64,000 nt of DNA. It comes from Pteria penguin (taxonomy: Eukaryota; Mollusca; Bivalvia; Pterioida; Pteriidae). The position numbers and the translations under genes were made by a program. The stretch lies in NCBI GenBank assembly GCA_035048485.1, contig CM068588.1, positions 30,006,769 to 30,070,768 of the forward strand, read 5' to 3'. The notes below the pieces were generated by a model. The model did no database searches. It was not told the origin of the DNA and worked only from the letters and a program-made list of their open reading frames with translations. Below, in pieces: positions 36,001 through 44,104 of the stretch (positions are counted from its first letter, which is position 1; each line of letters begins with the position of its first letter).

Positions 36001-38927
36001 GAATTTGAAGAGGATCATAAGTGACTTATTTCTACCAAGATTTATTAAAATCCTTCAAACAGTTTTGTAGAAAAAGGTGAAAGTGTGAAAAATGGCGAAA
36101 ACACCCCTCCCCCCCCCCCTTTTTTTTTGGAAGTCTTAAACGTAAAATTCCTAATTTCATATGTTGAGTGTTGAGAAACATCTAAAAACTTATTTAGATG
36201 TGTAAAAAAAAAAAAAAAAATGTGGTATATGTACCATTGTGAGACCTACTTTTAGACATGGTGGCATTATCTGTTAACCAATTTGGATGATCCGCACAAA
36301 AAACAAAACCTTTGAAAAGGACTATGAGTACTTGCATCCTACCCAGTTTTATCACAATCCTTCAAGTTGTTCTGTAGATCAAGTTGAAGATATGAAAAAT
36401 TGTCCCCCCCCCCCCCCTTTTCTTGGAAGTCTTAAAAAATTCATAAAAAATTCAAAAATCGAGATATTGAAAAAATTCCTTCGCACCAGCATTCCTTACC
36501 ATAGAAATGATTAAATGAAACCAAATGAATGCATCAATGTTTACTAAAAGAAAATAATAACTCTTTAATGCATTAAAATAACAAAGTCCAAAATAAAAAT
36601 GAAAAAAACGTCAAAAATTTGATTTCGGAATGGAACCAAAAATATCAACACTTCTTCCCATATGCCTCTAAATCATTCCTATGCAGTCGGTTTGTCGCTG
36701 TATGCACCCGATCTGAATAAGAAGTTTGTCAAAGGAGGGTACCCTCTGTGACCTACTTTTGTCTGTGGTGGTGCCACCTGTTCATGGATCCTGACAAAGA
36801 TGACCACATTTGTCGGGGACCTTGAGTATTTGATGCATGCCAAGTTTCGTTGAATTCCAGCAAGTGGTTCCGAAGAAAAAGTTCAAACTGTGAAATGTTT
36901 ACACCAATTATCCCAACCCCCTTTTTCTTGAAAGTCTTAAAAAATTCATAAAAAATCCAAAACATAAAATATTGAAAAATTTTCTTCGCAGTAGTATTTC
37001 TTACCATCAAAATGATCAAATTAAACCAAATTAATGCATCAATGTTAACTAAAAGAAAAAAAATACCTCTTTTCTGCATTAAAACTACCAAGTACAAAAA
37101 AACGTCAAAAATTTGATTTCGGAACGGAACCAAAAATAACAACACTTCTTCACACATCCCTCTAGATCATTCCTATGCATTCGGTTTGTCTCTGTATGCC
37201 CCCGGTCTGAAGAAGAAGTTTGTCAAAGGAGGGTACCCTCTTTGACCTACTTTTGCCTGTGGTGGCGCCACCTGTTAATGAATCCGGACGAAAAACAACA
37301 ACACTTGTAGGGGACCATGAGTACTACATGCTTATCAAGTTTCATCAAATTCTGTTCAGTGGTTCTGGAGAAGAAGTCGAAAATGTGAAAAGTTAACGAC
37401 GGACGACGGACGACGGACGGACGACGGACGGTGATTGATCACAATAGCTCACTTGAGCCTTTGGCTCAGGTGAGCTAAAAAAGTGGTATCAAAACTTCAC
37501 GAGGAAATGGGGTTCGTTTAGACAAAAAGACAACAAAATGTTGATTTATTTTACATTTTTATTACCTTAATAGTTAATCACAATTTTTGCCAAATTTCAA
37601 ATATTTTCGTTGCAAAAAAAAGAGTTATTGACACCCCCCCCCCACCCACGAAACTTCCAGAAACTGCTACAGCACCAGCAGTGACATGATTCCTGAATAA
37701 AATTTACATTGCCTATACTGCTAAGGAATTATCATTATGTTCATTTTGGCACTAGAGGGTTTCGGAACCAGGTCGTTTCAGCACCTATAAGTTGTTTCAC
37801 CACCTCAGCACTTGATATATATACGTTTCGGCACCAGGTGATAAAAATCTGCTATAATGGGCCAATTATACTTGTTCTTGATAGGTAATGATATTTTCTT
37901 TAAGAGTCACTCTATATTATAATCTTTCGATTTGCAAATGTATATATTACAGAGAGATTTTCAATATGCCTTGAGTAGAGTTGGTGTAGTGGTTAAGGTT
38001 GTGGACTTGAAATCTGAGAGCACCAGATTCGATCTCGGGCAGTGCCCAAAAAATTTTTCAATTTCAATTTCACATTCTTAATTGGTATGCCATTGCTACT
38101 CGCTCTCCAGCCTTGGGAGAGTATAAATGACCAAGGTGAATAACTCTGGCTATGGCAGATTTGTTTCAGTGTGGTGGCACCTGTAATAAAAGACCTTGGA
38201 AACATGGACCATCCAAGCAGTACAAAATAAACACAACCCGGTATCCTCGGCCTACATGTATTACTCTCTAAGTCTGTAAGTTTGCGAGAAAGGGGACACC
38301 ACACAGGTACGGTTTATATACCTTTTGTCTAGTTAGGTAATGTATATAAATAACACAACAATCGTGTAAATAGCCGTATCACTTTAGGTACATGACCGTC
38401 ATGTAAATAGTGTGTACATGTAAATAGCCGTATTACTACGTAGAAACCATTTTCAGTGAGTGCAAAAACAACTTTAATCAGGTGCCATAACGTCCTCTAA
38501 ATCGAGTGCCAAAACAATCTGGTGCCGAAACGTCCAGTACCGCGGTACCCCCAGTACACCTCATAAAACAATTGACCACCACAAGAAGTATTATTAACGG
38601 GCTAGTTACAACTGCAACGGAGGAGCTATTTTGTCAGTCGGGACAAAACAGCTCTTCCGTTGCAGTCGTAACTAATTAACGGGCCTGAACTATGCAAATC
38701 TATCGTCTGAAGACCACACTTACTAATAACGATGTATGTAATTTTTTATGCTATGTTAATTTTAATACATGTACTTGATCTTCCGCAGGTTTCCCTTTGA
38801 TTAATTCGCTTTCTTTCTTTTTGATATCGTCTTCCCATTTATTCATGTCATTGATAAATGCTTCCAGATCTTGATGATTTTCCTTCATCTGATGTTGAAG
38901 CTTGATCATTTTTTCTTCTGTCGTCAT
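20936..38927 (-). CDS. RPAP3: RPAP3 (RNA polymerase II-associated protein 3), complete 10-exon gene
   Basis: The spliced reading frame joins 38927-38775, 32442-32311, 30869-30753, 29733-29606, 28864-28672, 25190-25101, 24403-23930, 23532-23435, 22796-22702 and 21027-20936, giving 523 residues plus TGA. Every intron has GT/AG ends and every junction keeps frame. RPAP3 is the TPR adaptor of the R2TP/PAQosome complex (RUVBL1/2, PIH1D1) that brings HSP90 to RNA polymerase and snoRNP assembly in the cytoplasm. Visible features: a conserved N-terminal helix (MTTEEKMIKLQHQMKENHQD), a basic KKKKKK stretch near residues 58-63, the GYDFRAWDKLDV motif before an acidic linker, one TPR domain (~126-230) with the HSP90 carboxylate-clamp pattern K132, N136, N167, K197, R201, a Ser/Lys-rich linker (~242-400) and the RUVBL-binding C-terminal domain (~406-515). 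Human RPAP3 is 665 residues with two TPR domains, whereas Drosophila Spag has one. The identification is firm, and exon borders are inferred from consensus sites. Confidence 0.95.
21830..22330. repeat. Diverged ~120-bp tandem repeat, RPAP3 intron 9
   Basis: About four units each carrying caaggtcaa, gtcaacaaaaagg, ataaggaatacacatgtgaa and agccctatcacttgcc. A small in-frame ORF at 22,028-22,261 comes from the repeat and is not a gene. Confidence 0.7.
22702..22796 (-). CDS. RPAP3: RPAP3 exon 9, C-terminal domain
   Basis: The acceptor is CTGTAG|GTCCAA and the donor AAG|GTAATT. It encodes LLCLTRVSRFRMTVMFFS, matching the human LQRLSELKRFDMAVMFMS helices. It enters after two bases and exits after one. 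Confidence 0.92.
23435..23532 (-). CDS. RPAP3: RPAP3 exon 8, C-terminal domain
   Basis: The acceptor is TTTCAG|AAATTA and the donor CC|GTAAGT. It encodes KLEPDHYPKLFGEALDAD and then ILTMFKDFYVP, colinear with human IEPSLYPKLFQKNLDPD...ILHDFY. It exits after two bases of a proline codon. Confidence 0.93.
23930..24403 (-). CDS. RPAP3: RPAP3 exon 7, linker and start of C-terminal domain
   Basis: The acceptor is ATTTAG|AAACCT and the donor AAG|GTACAA. It opens with KPLRRLEIDEVG, matching the human KPLKKVIIEETG motif. A Ser/Lys/Gln-rich low-complexity linker follows. It closes with YQFQADYKVIKH and FYEYFK, the first helices of the RUVBL-binding C-terminal domain. Phase 0 at both ends, 158 codons. 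Confidence 0.9.
25101..25190 (-). CDS. RPAP3: RPAP3 exon 6 (residues 242-271)
   Basis: The acceptor is TTTTCAG|GAATTA and the donor AAG|GTTTGA. It encodes 30 linker residues (ELSKQKMVTH through VQQRSK). It is short and poorly conserved, so it is supported mainly by clean splice sites and by phase 0 at both ends, which fits the neighbouring exons. Confidence 0.75.
25245..26280 (+). mobile_element. Dispersed element with three tandem ~146-bp units, RPAP3 intron 5
   Basis: It starts caagaggcccaagtgggcc then tatatcgctcacct. From 25,678 it holds three full tandem units and a partial fourth, each beginning agccacatcctttcatatga and containing ccaggggcctgaccccaac. It finishes with gacagacagacaac. 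An element of the same type starts again at 26,341. Short ORFs across the tandem units are by-products. Confidence 0.65.
26341..28434 (+). mobile_element. Long dispersed element, copy 1, RPAP3 intron 5
   Basis: It starts acaagaggcccaagtgggcc then tatatcgctcacctgag and ends with tttggctcaggtgagctaaaa. The ends share an inverted GCTCACCTGAG motif. The interior holds repeated ~600-700-bp blocks (gttgagtgttgagaaa, ggtggcgccacctgtta, aaattcatagaaaat) and poly-C runs. No coding frame. It is very similar to 34,967-37,476, which sits in the same orientation in intron 1. Confidence 0.8.
27880..27965. repeat. ~38-bp tandem duplication inside long element copy 1
   Basis: acaaaattctttaacaataa followed by tattccttaccacaattacc occurs twice. 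Confidence 0.75.
28560..28618 (-). mobile_element. SINE head fragment, RPAP3 intron 5
   Basis: The minus strand reads AAGCCGGTGTGGCTCAGTTG followed by GTCTTGTGACCG, the tRNA-like head of a family 1 SINE truncated after the B-box region. Confidence 0.5.
28672..28864 (-). CDS. RPAP3: RPAP3 exon 5, TPR motifs 2-3
   Basis: The acceptor is TTTTATAG|ATATGC and the donor AAG|GTTTGT. It encodes the second helix of TPR2 (YAAAEVDCITALTLDP) and TPR3 (VKAYLRLGASRFGLQKF, then EAYEKALQLEP) with clamp residues K197 and R201. It ends in QIEIDKIDK at phase 0. Confidence 0.95.
28905..28960 (+). repeat. 5' fragment of the AAGAGGCCC element family
   Basis: acaagaggcccaactgatca followed by gacatcacgcttgttgacac. 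A truncated start of the family seen at 25.2, 26.3 and 35.0 kb, ~40 bp upstream of RPAP3 exon 5. Confidence 0.5.
29191..29348 (+). mobile_element. hAT-like non-autonomous element, RPAP3 intron 4/5 region
   Basis: It begins CAGTGGCGGATCCAGGATTT and ends AAATCTGCCACTG, with G-rich and C-rich subterminal runs. Flanking sequence is acaag on both sides, an apparent 5-bp target duplication. It is non-coding and lies in the intron between exons 4 and 5. Confidence 0.7.
29606..29733 (-). CDS. RPAP3: RPAP3 exon 4, TPR motifs 1-2
   Basis: The acceptor is CTTGCAG|GGAAAT and the donor ACAAA|GTTAGT. It encodes GNDYFKQGDFENAVEYYTRG (TPR1) and the ANRAMAL helix of TPR2, with clamp residues N136 and N167. 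It ends after two bases of a lysine codon that exon 5 completes. Confidence 0.95.
30235..30650. repeat. Tandem ~250-bp units, RPAP3 intron 3
   Basis: The blocks acatttgtgcaaagtt, tggaaatctatccacag and gaatggaacat recur about 250 bp apart in diverged form, with aaggtcatgacacatctttg between them. Non-coding. Confidence 0.5.
30753..30869 (-). CDS. RPAP3: RPAP3 exon 3 (residues 96-134)
   Basis: The acceptor is TTCATCAG|GATAAA and the donor ATG|GTAAGA. It encodes an acidic linker (DKMCDEIDKEE, then a stretch rich in Glu and Ser) and the first helix of the TPR domain (QQALMEKDM), including clamp Lys132. Phase 0 at both ends. Confidence 0.9.
31150..31345. repeat. Polypurine tract, RPAP3 intron 2
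   Basis: Almost 200 bases are nearly all A/G with scattered T (gagagaggatgatggagaga and variants). ORFs on either strand there are low-complexity. Confidence 0.75.
32311..32442 (-). CDS. RPAP3: RPAP3 exon 2 (residues 52-95)
   Basis: The acceptor is TTTTAG|AAACTA and the donor GTT|GTATGT. It encodes KLPPVRNS, a run of six lysines, and GYDFRAWDKLDV, all colinear with human LPPIRN...KKKK...YDYEAWAKLDV. Phase 0 at both ends. Confidence 0.9.
32845..34590. mobile_element. Related element with inverted AGCTCACCTCA ends, RPAP3 intron 1
   Basis: It starts near gagctcacctcatag and ends ctgaggtgagctaaaaac. The interior includes four tandem ~160-bp units (33,935-34,500; each with tgcactggagcggaaaatat, aggtcatgacc and catcattt) plus an outlying copy near 32,985. 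The end motif is shared with the two long elements nearby. The start is less certain than the end. Confidence 0.6.
33709..33751. repeat. Short palindrome, RPAP3 intron 1
   Basis: cagagacatatataca and tgtatatatgtctctg are inverted copies nearly back to back. Confidence 0.6.
34967..37476 (+). mobile_element. Long dispersed element, copy 2, RPAP3 intron 1
   Basis: Direct-repeat partner of 26,341-28,434. The first ~1.1 kb is near identical by eye, then it is longer because of an extra internal block. It ends in an ACGGACGACGG stretch followed by ggctcaggtgagctaaaaaa. Confidence 0.8.
37745..38555. repeat. Repeat region bounded by TTTCGGCACC motifs
   Basis: The left side has several variants of cgtttcggcaccaggt (37,755-37,845) and the right side several in inverse orientation (ggtgccataacgtcc, ggtgccgaaacgtcc, 38,480-38,545). 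Family 3 SINE sequence lies between. It is probably a foldback element broken by the SINE. Confidence 0.55.
37968..38240 (+). mobile_element. tRNA-derived SINE (family 3), RPAP3 intron 1
   Basis: The tRNA-like head carries A-box TTGGTGTAGTGGTTAAGG and B-box-like AGATTCGATCTCGG, followed by a ~180-bp body. It lies inside a larger repeat whose ends carry TTTCGGCACC motifs (37.74-38.56 kb). The 3' boundary and target duplication are not certain. Confidence 0.65.
38603..38674. mobile_element. 72-bp hairpin element with 10-bp TSD, RPAP3 intron 1
   Basis: tagttacaactgcaacggag and its complement form the two arms of a hairpin around gtcagtcgggac. Direct repeats attaacgggc at 38,593-38,602 and 38,675-38,684 flank it exactly, consistent with a transposed miniature element. 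It lies 101 bp beyond the exon 1 donor. Confidence 0.85.
38775..38927 (-). CDS. RPAP3: RPAP3 exon 1 (residues 1-51)
   Basis: This exon starts at ATG (38927-38925) and encodes the N-terminal helical segment ending in KGKPAEDQ. Human RPAP3 starts with the same pattern of charged helix followed by a W-x-x-D-I-K motif (here WEDDIKKK). The donor is CAA|GTACAT, weaker than the other donors in the gene. It exits in phase 0. An upstream non-coding exon cannot be excluded. Confidence 0.85.
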
Positions 38928-39069
38928 TGTGGCAGAATATGCTTATCTGTCAATATACGCTAATTGATTGAAAAATAGTAGAAAACAAATACTTCGTTAT
39001 TCCAGAAAATACTGTATGAGCGCTGACATGTTGAAATCAATAATTTTGAATTCCGAACCCGCTTTTTAC

Positions 39070-39165
39070 CAAAAAAAAAAAAATAATAATAATAATAAAA
39101 ATAAATAAATAAATGAATAAAAAATAAATAAATAAATAAATAAAATAATAATAACTAACTAAATA
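39070..39165. repeat. A-rich (AAT/AAAT)n stretch
   Basis: Runs of aat and aaat units about 145-240 bp upstream of the RPAP3 start codon. No TATA-type element can be told apart from it. Confidence 0.85.
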
Positions 39166-39282
39166 AATGGTCATTTTTCCTGAATAATTTCGATAGATGT
39201 AATAAATAATATAGCAAGCAGTTGTCTATTGGCATTAAACATACATAAACTTCAATAAAAATAATTGATGAACATCATAATG

Positions 39283-39410
<128 letters not shown>

Positions 39411-39510
39411 AGAATTCTGCTTCTTTCACATATAGATCTATGTTGTCCATAAGCTTGTTGTATGAAAGATCAAAAATGAAAAATCAAATAGTCGCTCCCT
39501 TATATTTGAG

Positions 39511-39641
39511 TTGGTTGGTTGATTGGTGTTTTACGTCGCTTTCAACAACATTTCAGTTATATCGACCTCTTAAAGATAGTGGCGCAACCCGGGAATCGTC
39601 GACGCCGCAAGCCATGCGCTTAATCACTACACCAAGCCTCC
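39511..39641 (-). mobile_element. tRNA-derived SINE (family 2), internally shortened
   Basis: It closely matches the SINE at 173-338 but lacks part of the B-box region (the stretch after gggaatcg). Imperfect direct repeats cccttatatttg and ccctttatattg flank it and could be the target duplication. Confidence 0.75.
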
Positions 39642-40744
39642 CCCTTTATATTGGACTCTCCTTATGGTATCTACCTTTTTCATTTAGTTTGTTAAGAAGA
39701 ATATAGTCATGTATTTCAGTTACCCACCTTGAAATACACAAATCGCAGATTTAGAACTTTTGAGTCGAGTTTTAGATTCCACATACGGTCATTCCTCGAA
39801 AACTTTTGGTCAAATCTTTAGATCTGTAGTTTAAGTTTGAAAAGCGCGTTTATTTTTCAAGAACTTGCCGGTGTACAAGGGAATCGCAAATAATCATTTT
39901 ACAGTGATTTGGTTCATAAATATAGAAACGTCAAACGCCAAGATAATCTCATATCATATGGCCCAAAATTGTTCTTATGTTACACTAATATTTAAAACAT
40001 ATTAATACTTTCAATTATTTCAAGTTCATTTTGTGTTAATATCAATTCACACATCTTTCATTTCAATATTGTAATATGTAATTTTTACGTATCTTTCAGT
40101 CAACTTTGTAATTTCTAATTTTATACCTTTCGCATTCTAATCTTGTAATTGTAATTTCTATTGACTTCACTTTCCATCGATAGATTGAATAATAAACAGT
40201 TAACTTTACAACGGAATCGCCTCTCTTTTCCAAACAGGGTATCAGTAGAAAGCCTTTGGCAAGACTGCCACCCATGGGATAATTCAAGAGAAATTCCCCA
40301 ATTGCGGTACCACCGGGTTATTCCTGCAGTGGTTACCGTCAGTACGTCGTAGGTTTTGGGTTCGATTCCTGGAAACCAAAGTGATCAATACTCACGTGTT
40401 CCGGGTTCGAATCTCGGAACGCCCCTTTTATTTGTTCATATACGTTGCTTGTACCAGAGTATATTTATGTCAAGAGCGTATATGAAACTTAAATGAAGAG
40501 ATGACACATAAATCAACGTGTAAAGTTCTTTACGCACATCTGTTTGAGCTTTGCACTCTTAAAGGATACTGCAATATAACTAGGCGAAATTTACAATGTA
40601 GGCATCCAAAATCGTCAAAGTTAAATTATCGTAAGGTGCAAAATCCAGCATTCAAATAACTCATCTTAAATGTCCTCCAAAGGGAAGTGACATAAAACAA
40701 AGAACAATAAACTCAGCATTCACAATATTTCGGTCTCCTTCTTC

Positions 40745-41382
40745 CGGCCTGCGTCCCACGTATGAGATTTTTCTCAAGCTCAAGCTCAAGCTCAAACTCA
40801 AATAATTTTGCTCAACTGAGATTTGTGAAAAAATGAGTCCCACGAAACAACTTTGAGCTCAGCTCAACTGAGCTGAAAAGCTGAGAAAATTCAACATTAA
40901 ACATGACTGTATGAATAATGATACCGGTACTATGTTCAATGCTTTACTTAACAACAGTATGAAGTTGCGAATTGTATGAACTATGTAACTACATTTACAA
41001 CCACTGTATACATCAATGACTTATAAACAAACTTGTTTATAAGTCCTACAATAACATTATATGAGATTTTGTATGCAAGATTACGTCTGTTTTGCTTGTA
41101 ATATTAAATAAAACAACACATTTACGTGACGTCTTTGTGTTTGAGACTGGTAGGGAGCTGTCTCAGTAAAATCTGAGTTTTTCTCAACTTTCTGACTCAC
41201 TTGAGCTGGATAAAATGTTCGTGGGACGCAAATTTTAGCTGGAACTCAATTTAAGATCGGACTCAAACTGAGATGGAAATGTTTTCGTGGGACGCACTTT
41301 TGAGTTTTTGCTCAAATTTGAGATTTTTCTCAGATATGAGCAAAATCTGAGTCTCAAACTCGTACGTGGGACGCAGGCCTGG
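40745..41382. mobile_element. ~640-bp foldback element with CGGCCTGCGTCCCACGTA ends
   Basis: The left end cggcctgcgtcccacgta (from 40,745) is matched in reverse complement by tacgtgggacgcaggcctg ending ~41,382. Inside, many degenerate copies of CTCAA/TGAGCT and two further GTGGGACGCA motifs (near 41,222 and 41,287) give a self-complementary internal structure. No coding potential seen. Confidence 0.75.
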
Positions 41383-41544
41383 TGAATTTTATTGGAATAA
41401 CATCCTCTCACTTAAATCGTGACATTGGATCTTAATCTTTTTATGTGTAATGTTTGTAAACGTATGTTCTTTCTATTTCAAAGGTAAGTCTCATTAACAG
41501 AGAATCCACAACTGTTTACAATGGGGTTCGCCGCCTGTTATCAT

Positions 41545-41695
41545 GCTTTAGGCAGCGCCTGTGTACTATGACTTAGAAATGTCGATTTGAGTTGGCAACC
41601 TTATGACGTCACCATTGTTCTTTACGTCATTTTTGCGGAAATATGTTGTATTTCCTCCCTAAATATCAAGACCGCAGTTAATGGCGATCATCCTA
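41545..41695. repeat. Dispersed repeat, copy 2
   Basis: ggcagcgcctgtgtac, ttgttctttacgtcattttt and accgcagttaatggcg match the copy at 19.0 kb. Confidence 0.6.
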
Positions 41696-41743
41696 AGTCG
41701 GCCACGTATCTGGAATATATAGATATGAATATTCATGTGGCAG

Positions 41744-41890
41744 TGGCGGATTTAAAAGGGGGGCCCGGGGCCCCTTTACGCCACATATTTACTAATAAAA
41801 ATGTAGATTTCGCACCAGAATGGCTGAGTAGTTTGGCTAATACACTTGTGCCTCCCTCCCCCTTTTCGGAAATCCTGGATCCGCCACTGT
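41744..41890 (-). mobile_element. hAT-like non-autonomous element
   Basis: Ends CAGTGGCGGATTTAAAAGGG and CTGGATCCGCCACTG. It is the same family as the copy at 29.2 kb in opposite orientation. Flanks are tgtgg on both sides, again a 5-bp duplication. Confidence 0.72.
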
Positions 41891-42149
41891 GTGGCATCTT
41901 GTAAGCATATATTTATATGTGTACATGATGTACCATAGGCTACTCTGCTTTGGTTTGGTTACACAAGGATTATTTATCTATTTTTATTGGCGACCATACC
42001 AAATAAGACCAAATTAACTGCTAAACCATGTCAATGGATCACCAAGTGGCCGACATCGCACCTCTGGCTATTGGGATACTTTTTCATTTTAAAAGTCGTC
42101 ACGTCATAGAATAAGGTAATTGTGACGTCACGATGAAAATACGTAATGA

Positions 42150-42340
42150 ATGTGGTGAAATTGGACCTTTCCCCCTTTTGATCTTCTATTTCATTCCATG
42201 CAACACATACGATAATTTGGGGTAAAAATTTGCATCATTTTACACCGACGTCACTATGCTAGCATTAATGCCATAATGAAAATACCGACAAAAAATAGCA
42301 TGTCTGGCATAAGGTCCTTTACATCAATTTGGAACTAAAG
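42150..42340. repeat. Dispersed repeat (TAGCATGTCTGG family), copy 1
   Basis: acatacgataatttgg, cactatgctagcattaa and tagcatgtctggcataagg are shared with 55,910-56,130 and, more weakly, with 60,000-60,145. Confidence 0.65.
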
Positions 42341-42644
42341 TCTTTTGGAACGAGACTGTGACATTTATTTCTTGTCACAGTTGCCTTTCATGTAGAGCTG
42401 CATTTCTACATTTATTGATTATTGCCTTTCGTGTAGATTTGTACTCCTTCATGCTCAAGTCCCTGCTCTGATCTACATGATGGATTGATAATTTCTCCAC
42501 GGATCCGATGTTTGTCATTACACCTATATGTTGCATTGTTGTGTTTCTATATATAAGTTTGATTGCTTTAAAAATGAAAATGTGTCTTTTTGATTGTTTA
42601 ATTCTTGTTTTGCGTTACATTGCACATACATGGCGAACGCAGAG

Positions 42645-42835
42645 CTCTGCCTGATGCAAATACACAGTTAAGAACTATGCAACAAACACAACTTAACCTG
42701 CCGTGTCTGATGTCACATGGGGCATAGGTTTTAACAGATCTCGGTCTCATCGATCGAAAAGACAGAACACCGACGAGCCAGTGAGACACGAACTCAAGAC
42801 TCTCGGTCAAGAGCTACGCGCTTCTTCACTTGATT
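42645..42835 (-). mobile_element. Degenerate SINE-like fragment
   Basis: The minus strand shows a GAGTTCGTGTCTCAC B-box-like stretch and GGTGTTCTGTC followed by GATGAGACCGAG, related to the family 1 body and to the copy at 6.5 kb. Ends are not defined. Confidence 0.45.
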
Positions 42836-42888
42836 TCAAATGTAGCTTTTTAAATCTTCTTGTGTATTTTATGTAAAGTGTTTATATG

Positions 42889-42889
<1 letters not shown>

Positions 42890-42920
<31 letters not shown>
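42890..42920. repeat. (GT)n microsatellite
   Basis: About 15 GT units. Confidence 0.93.
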
Positions 42921-42922
<2 letters not shown>

Positions 42923-44104
42923 TTATCCTATTATTTCTGTTGTATGTATGTTATCCTGATAATAGGAGAGATCACCTCGAATAGACTTGTTGAATTTCTT
43001 ACTTTCAACTTCGGGTTCGATATGAAAAAGAATCAAGATACGACTCCAATGTAAACAAATATCCGATTGCGGAAATTTGAGTAGGGTATTTGCATAGACA
43101 AGGTGAGTTAACTGCGATTGCCTTTTATTGAAAGTTTGTCACATATATTCCAGCATTTATTATCAAATATAAGGGAAGTTTTTAGCAGTTCTGTGAAATA
43201 TATTACCACACATTATCTCTGATGTACCAACCAGTCTTTGGACCTGTGTCATGTACCGAGACCTACATATTGGAAATCTAATATAGACAATCGATGGCTG
43301 CATGTATCGTGCATGTGATCTTCGTCATGTGACTCGTCATAACCTTCACGGTCCAATGGCCACCTGCCTCAAAGTCATCATGAACTAAAGAAAATATCTC
43401 ATTCAACAAGTTTGTGACATTAACAGATTCAATGACAATAGTTTAAGAAAGGGGGGGGGGGGCTGTGAAGGAGCTTTTGTCTGAAACTTTACCAATAATT
43501 CTACTTTGCCAATCTTGGGGGAGGAAATAGATTTAAAGAGATCTTTCTTTGTGGACTTTTTTTCAGATAATTTTTTTTTTTCTAGACTAAAAATTACAGT
43601 CTACACTATTTAATTTTCATTGTTATTATTGTAATTGTTTATGTACTATTTTGAATTACAGGAATTTTGAAGATTCTTTAGTTTTCAGCAGTTTTTCTTC
43701 CAGTATCTATACCAAACTAAAGTGGAATACTTGAAAGGTGAGCTATTATCACTTTTTTAGCTCTTGCATTCTAGAGTAATCTGTTGGAAGACTTATTAAA
43801 CTGGGCATTATATGAATTAATGCATAAATGTAAACTGTTGGGAATATCATGATCAATTTCCTTTTCTTCCATTACTAAGTTTACTCCTAAATTGAGCATT
43901 ATACTTCATGTGGCAATCAAGAGAAAAGCTGATATTTAAAACTGTTTCTCATCATCCAGTGCTGAAATGGGCTGATGGCAGGCTGCCTTGTGGTCCTCCT
44001 AGGAACTGGATGATATTACTAATGATTGAAGTTTGTTCCAATCCCTGATGATATTTAGTAATAAGGAGAAGGTGTTGATGTAATACAGAGGGTATGCTAC
44101 CCTT

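Noticed and set aside
40306..40425. Two B-box-like words (ggttcgattcctgg, gttcgaatctcgg)
   Set aside because: No convincing A-box or cloverleaf; likely SINE debris, but no boundaries could be set.
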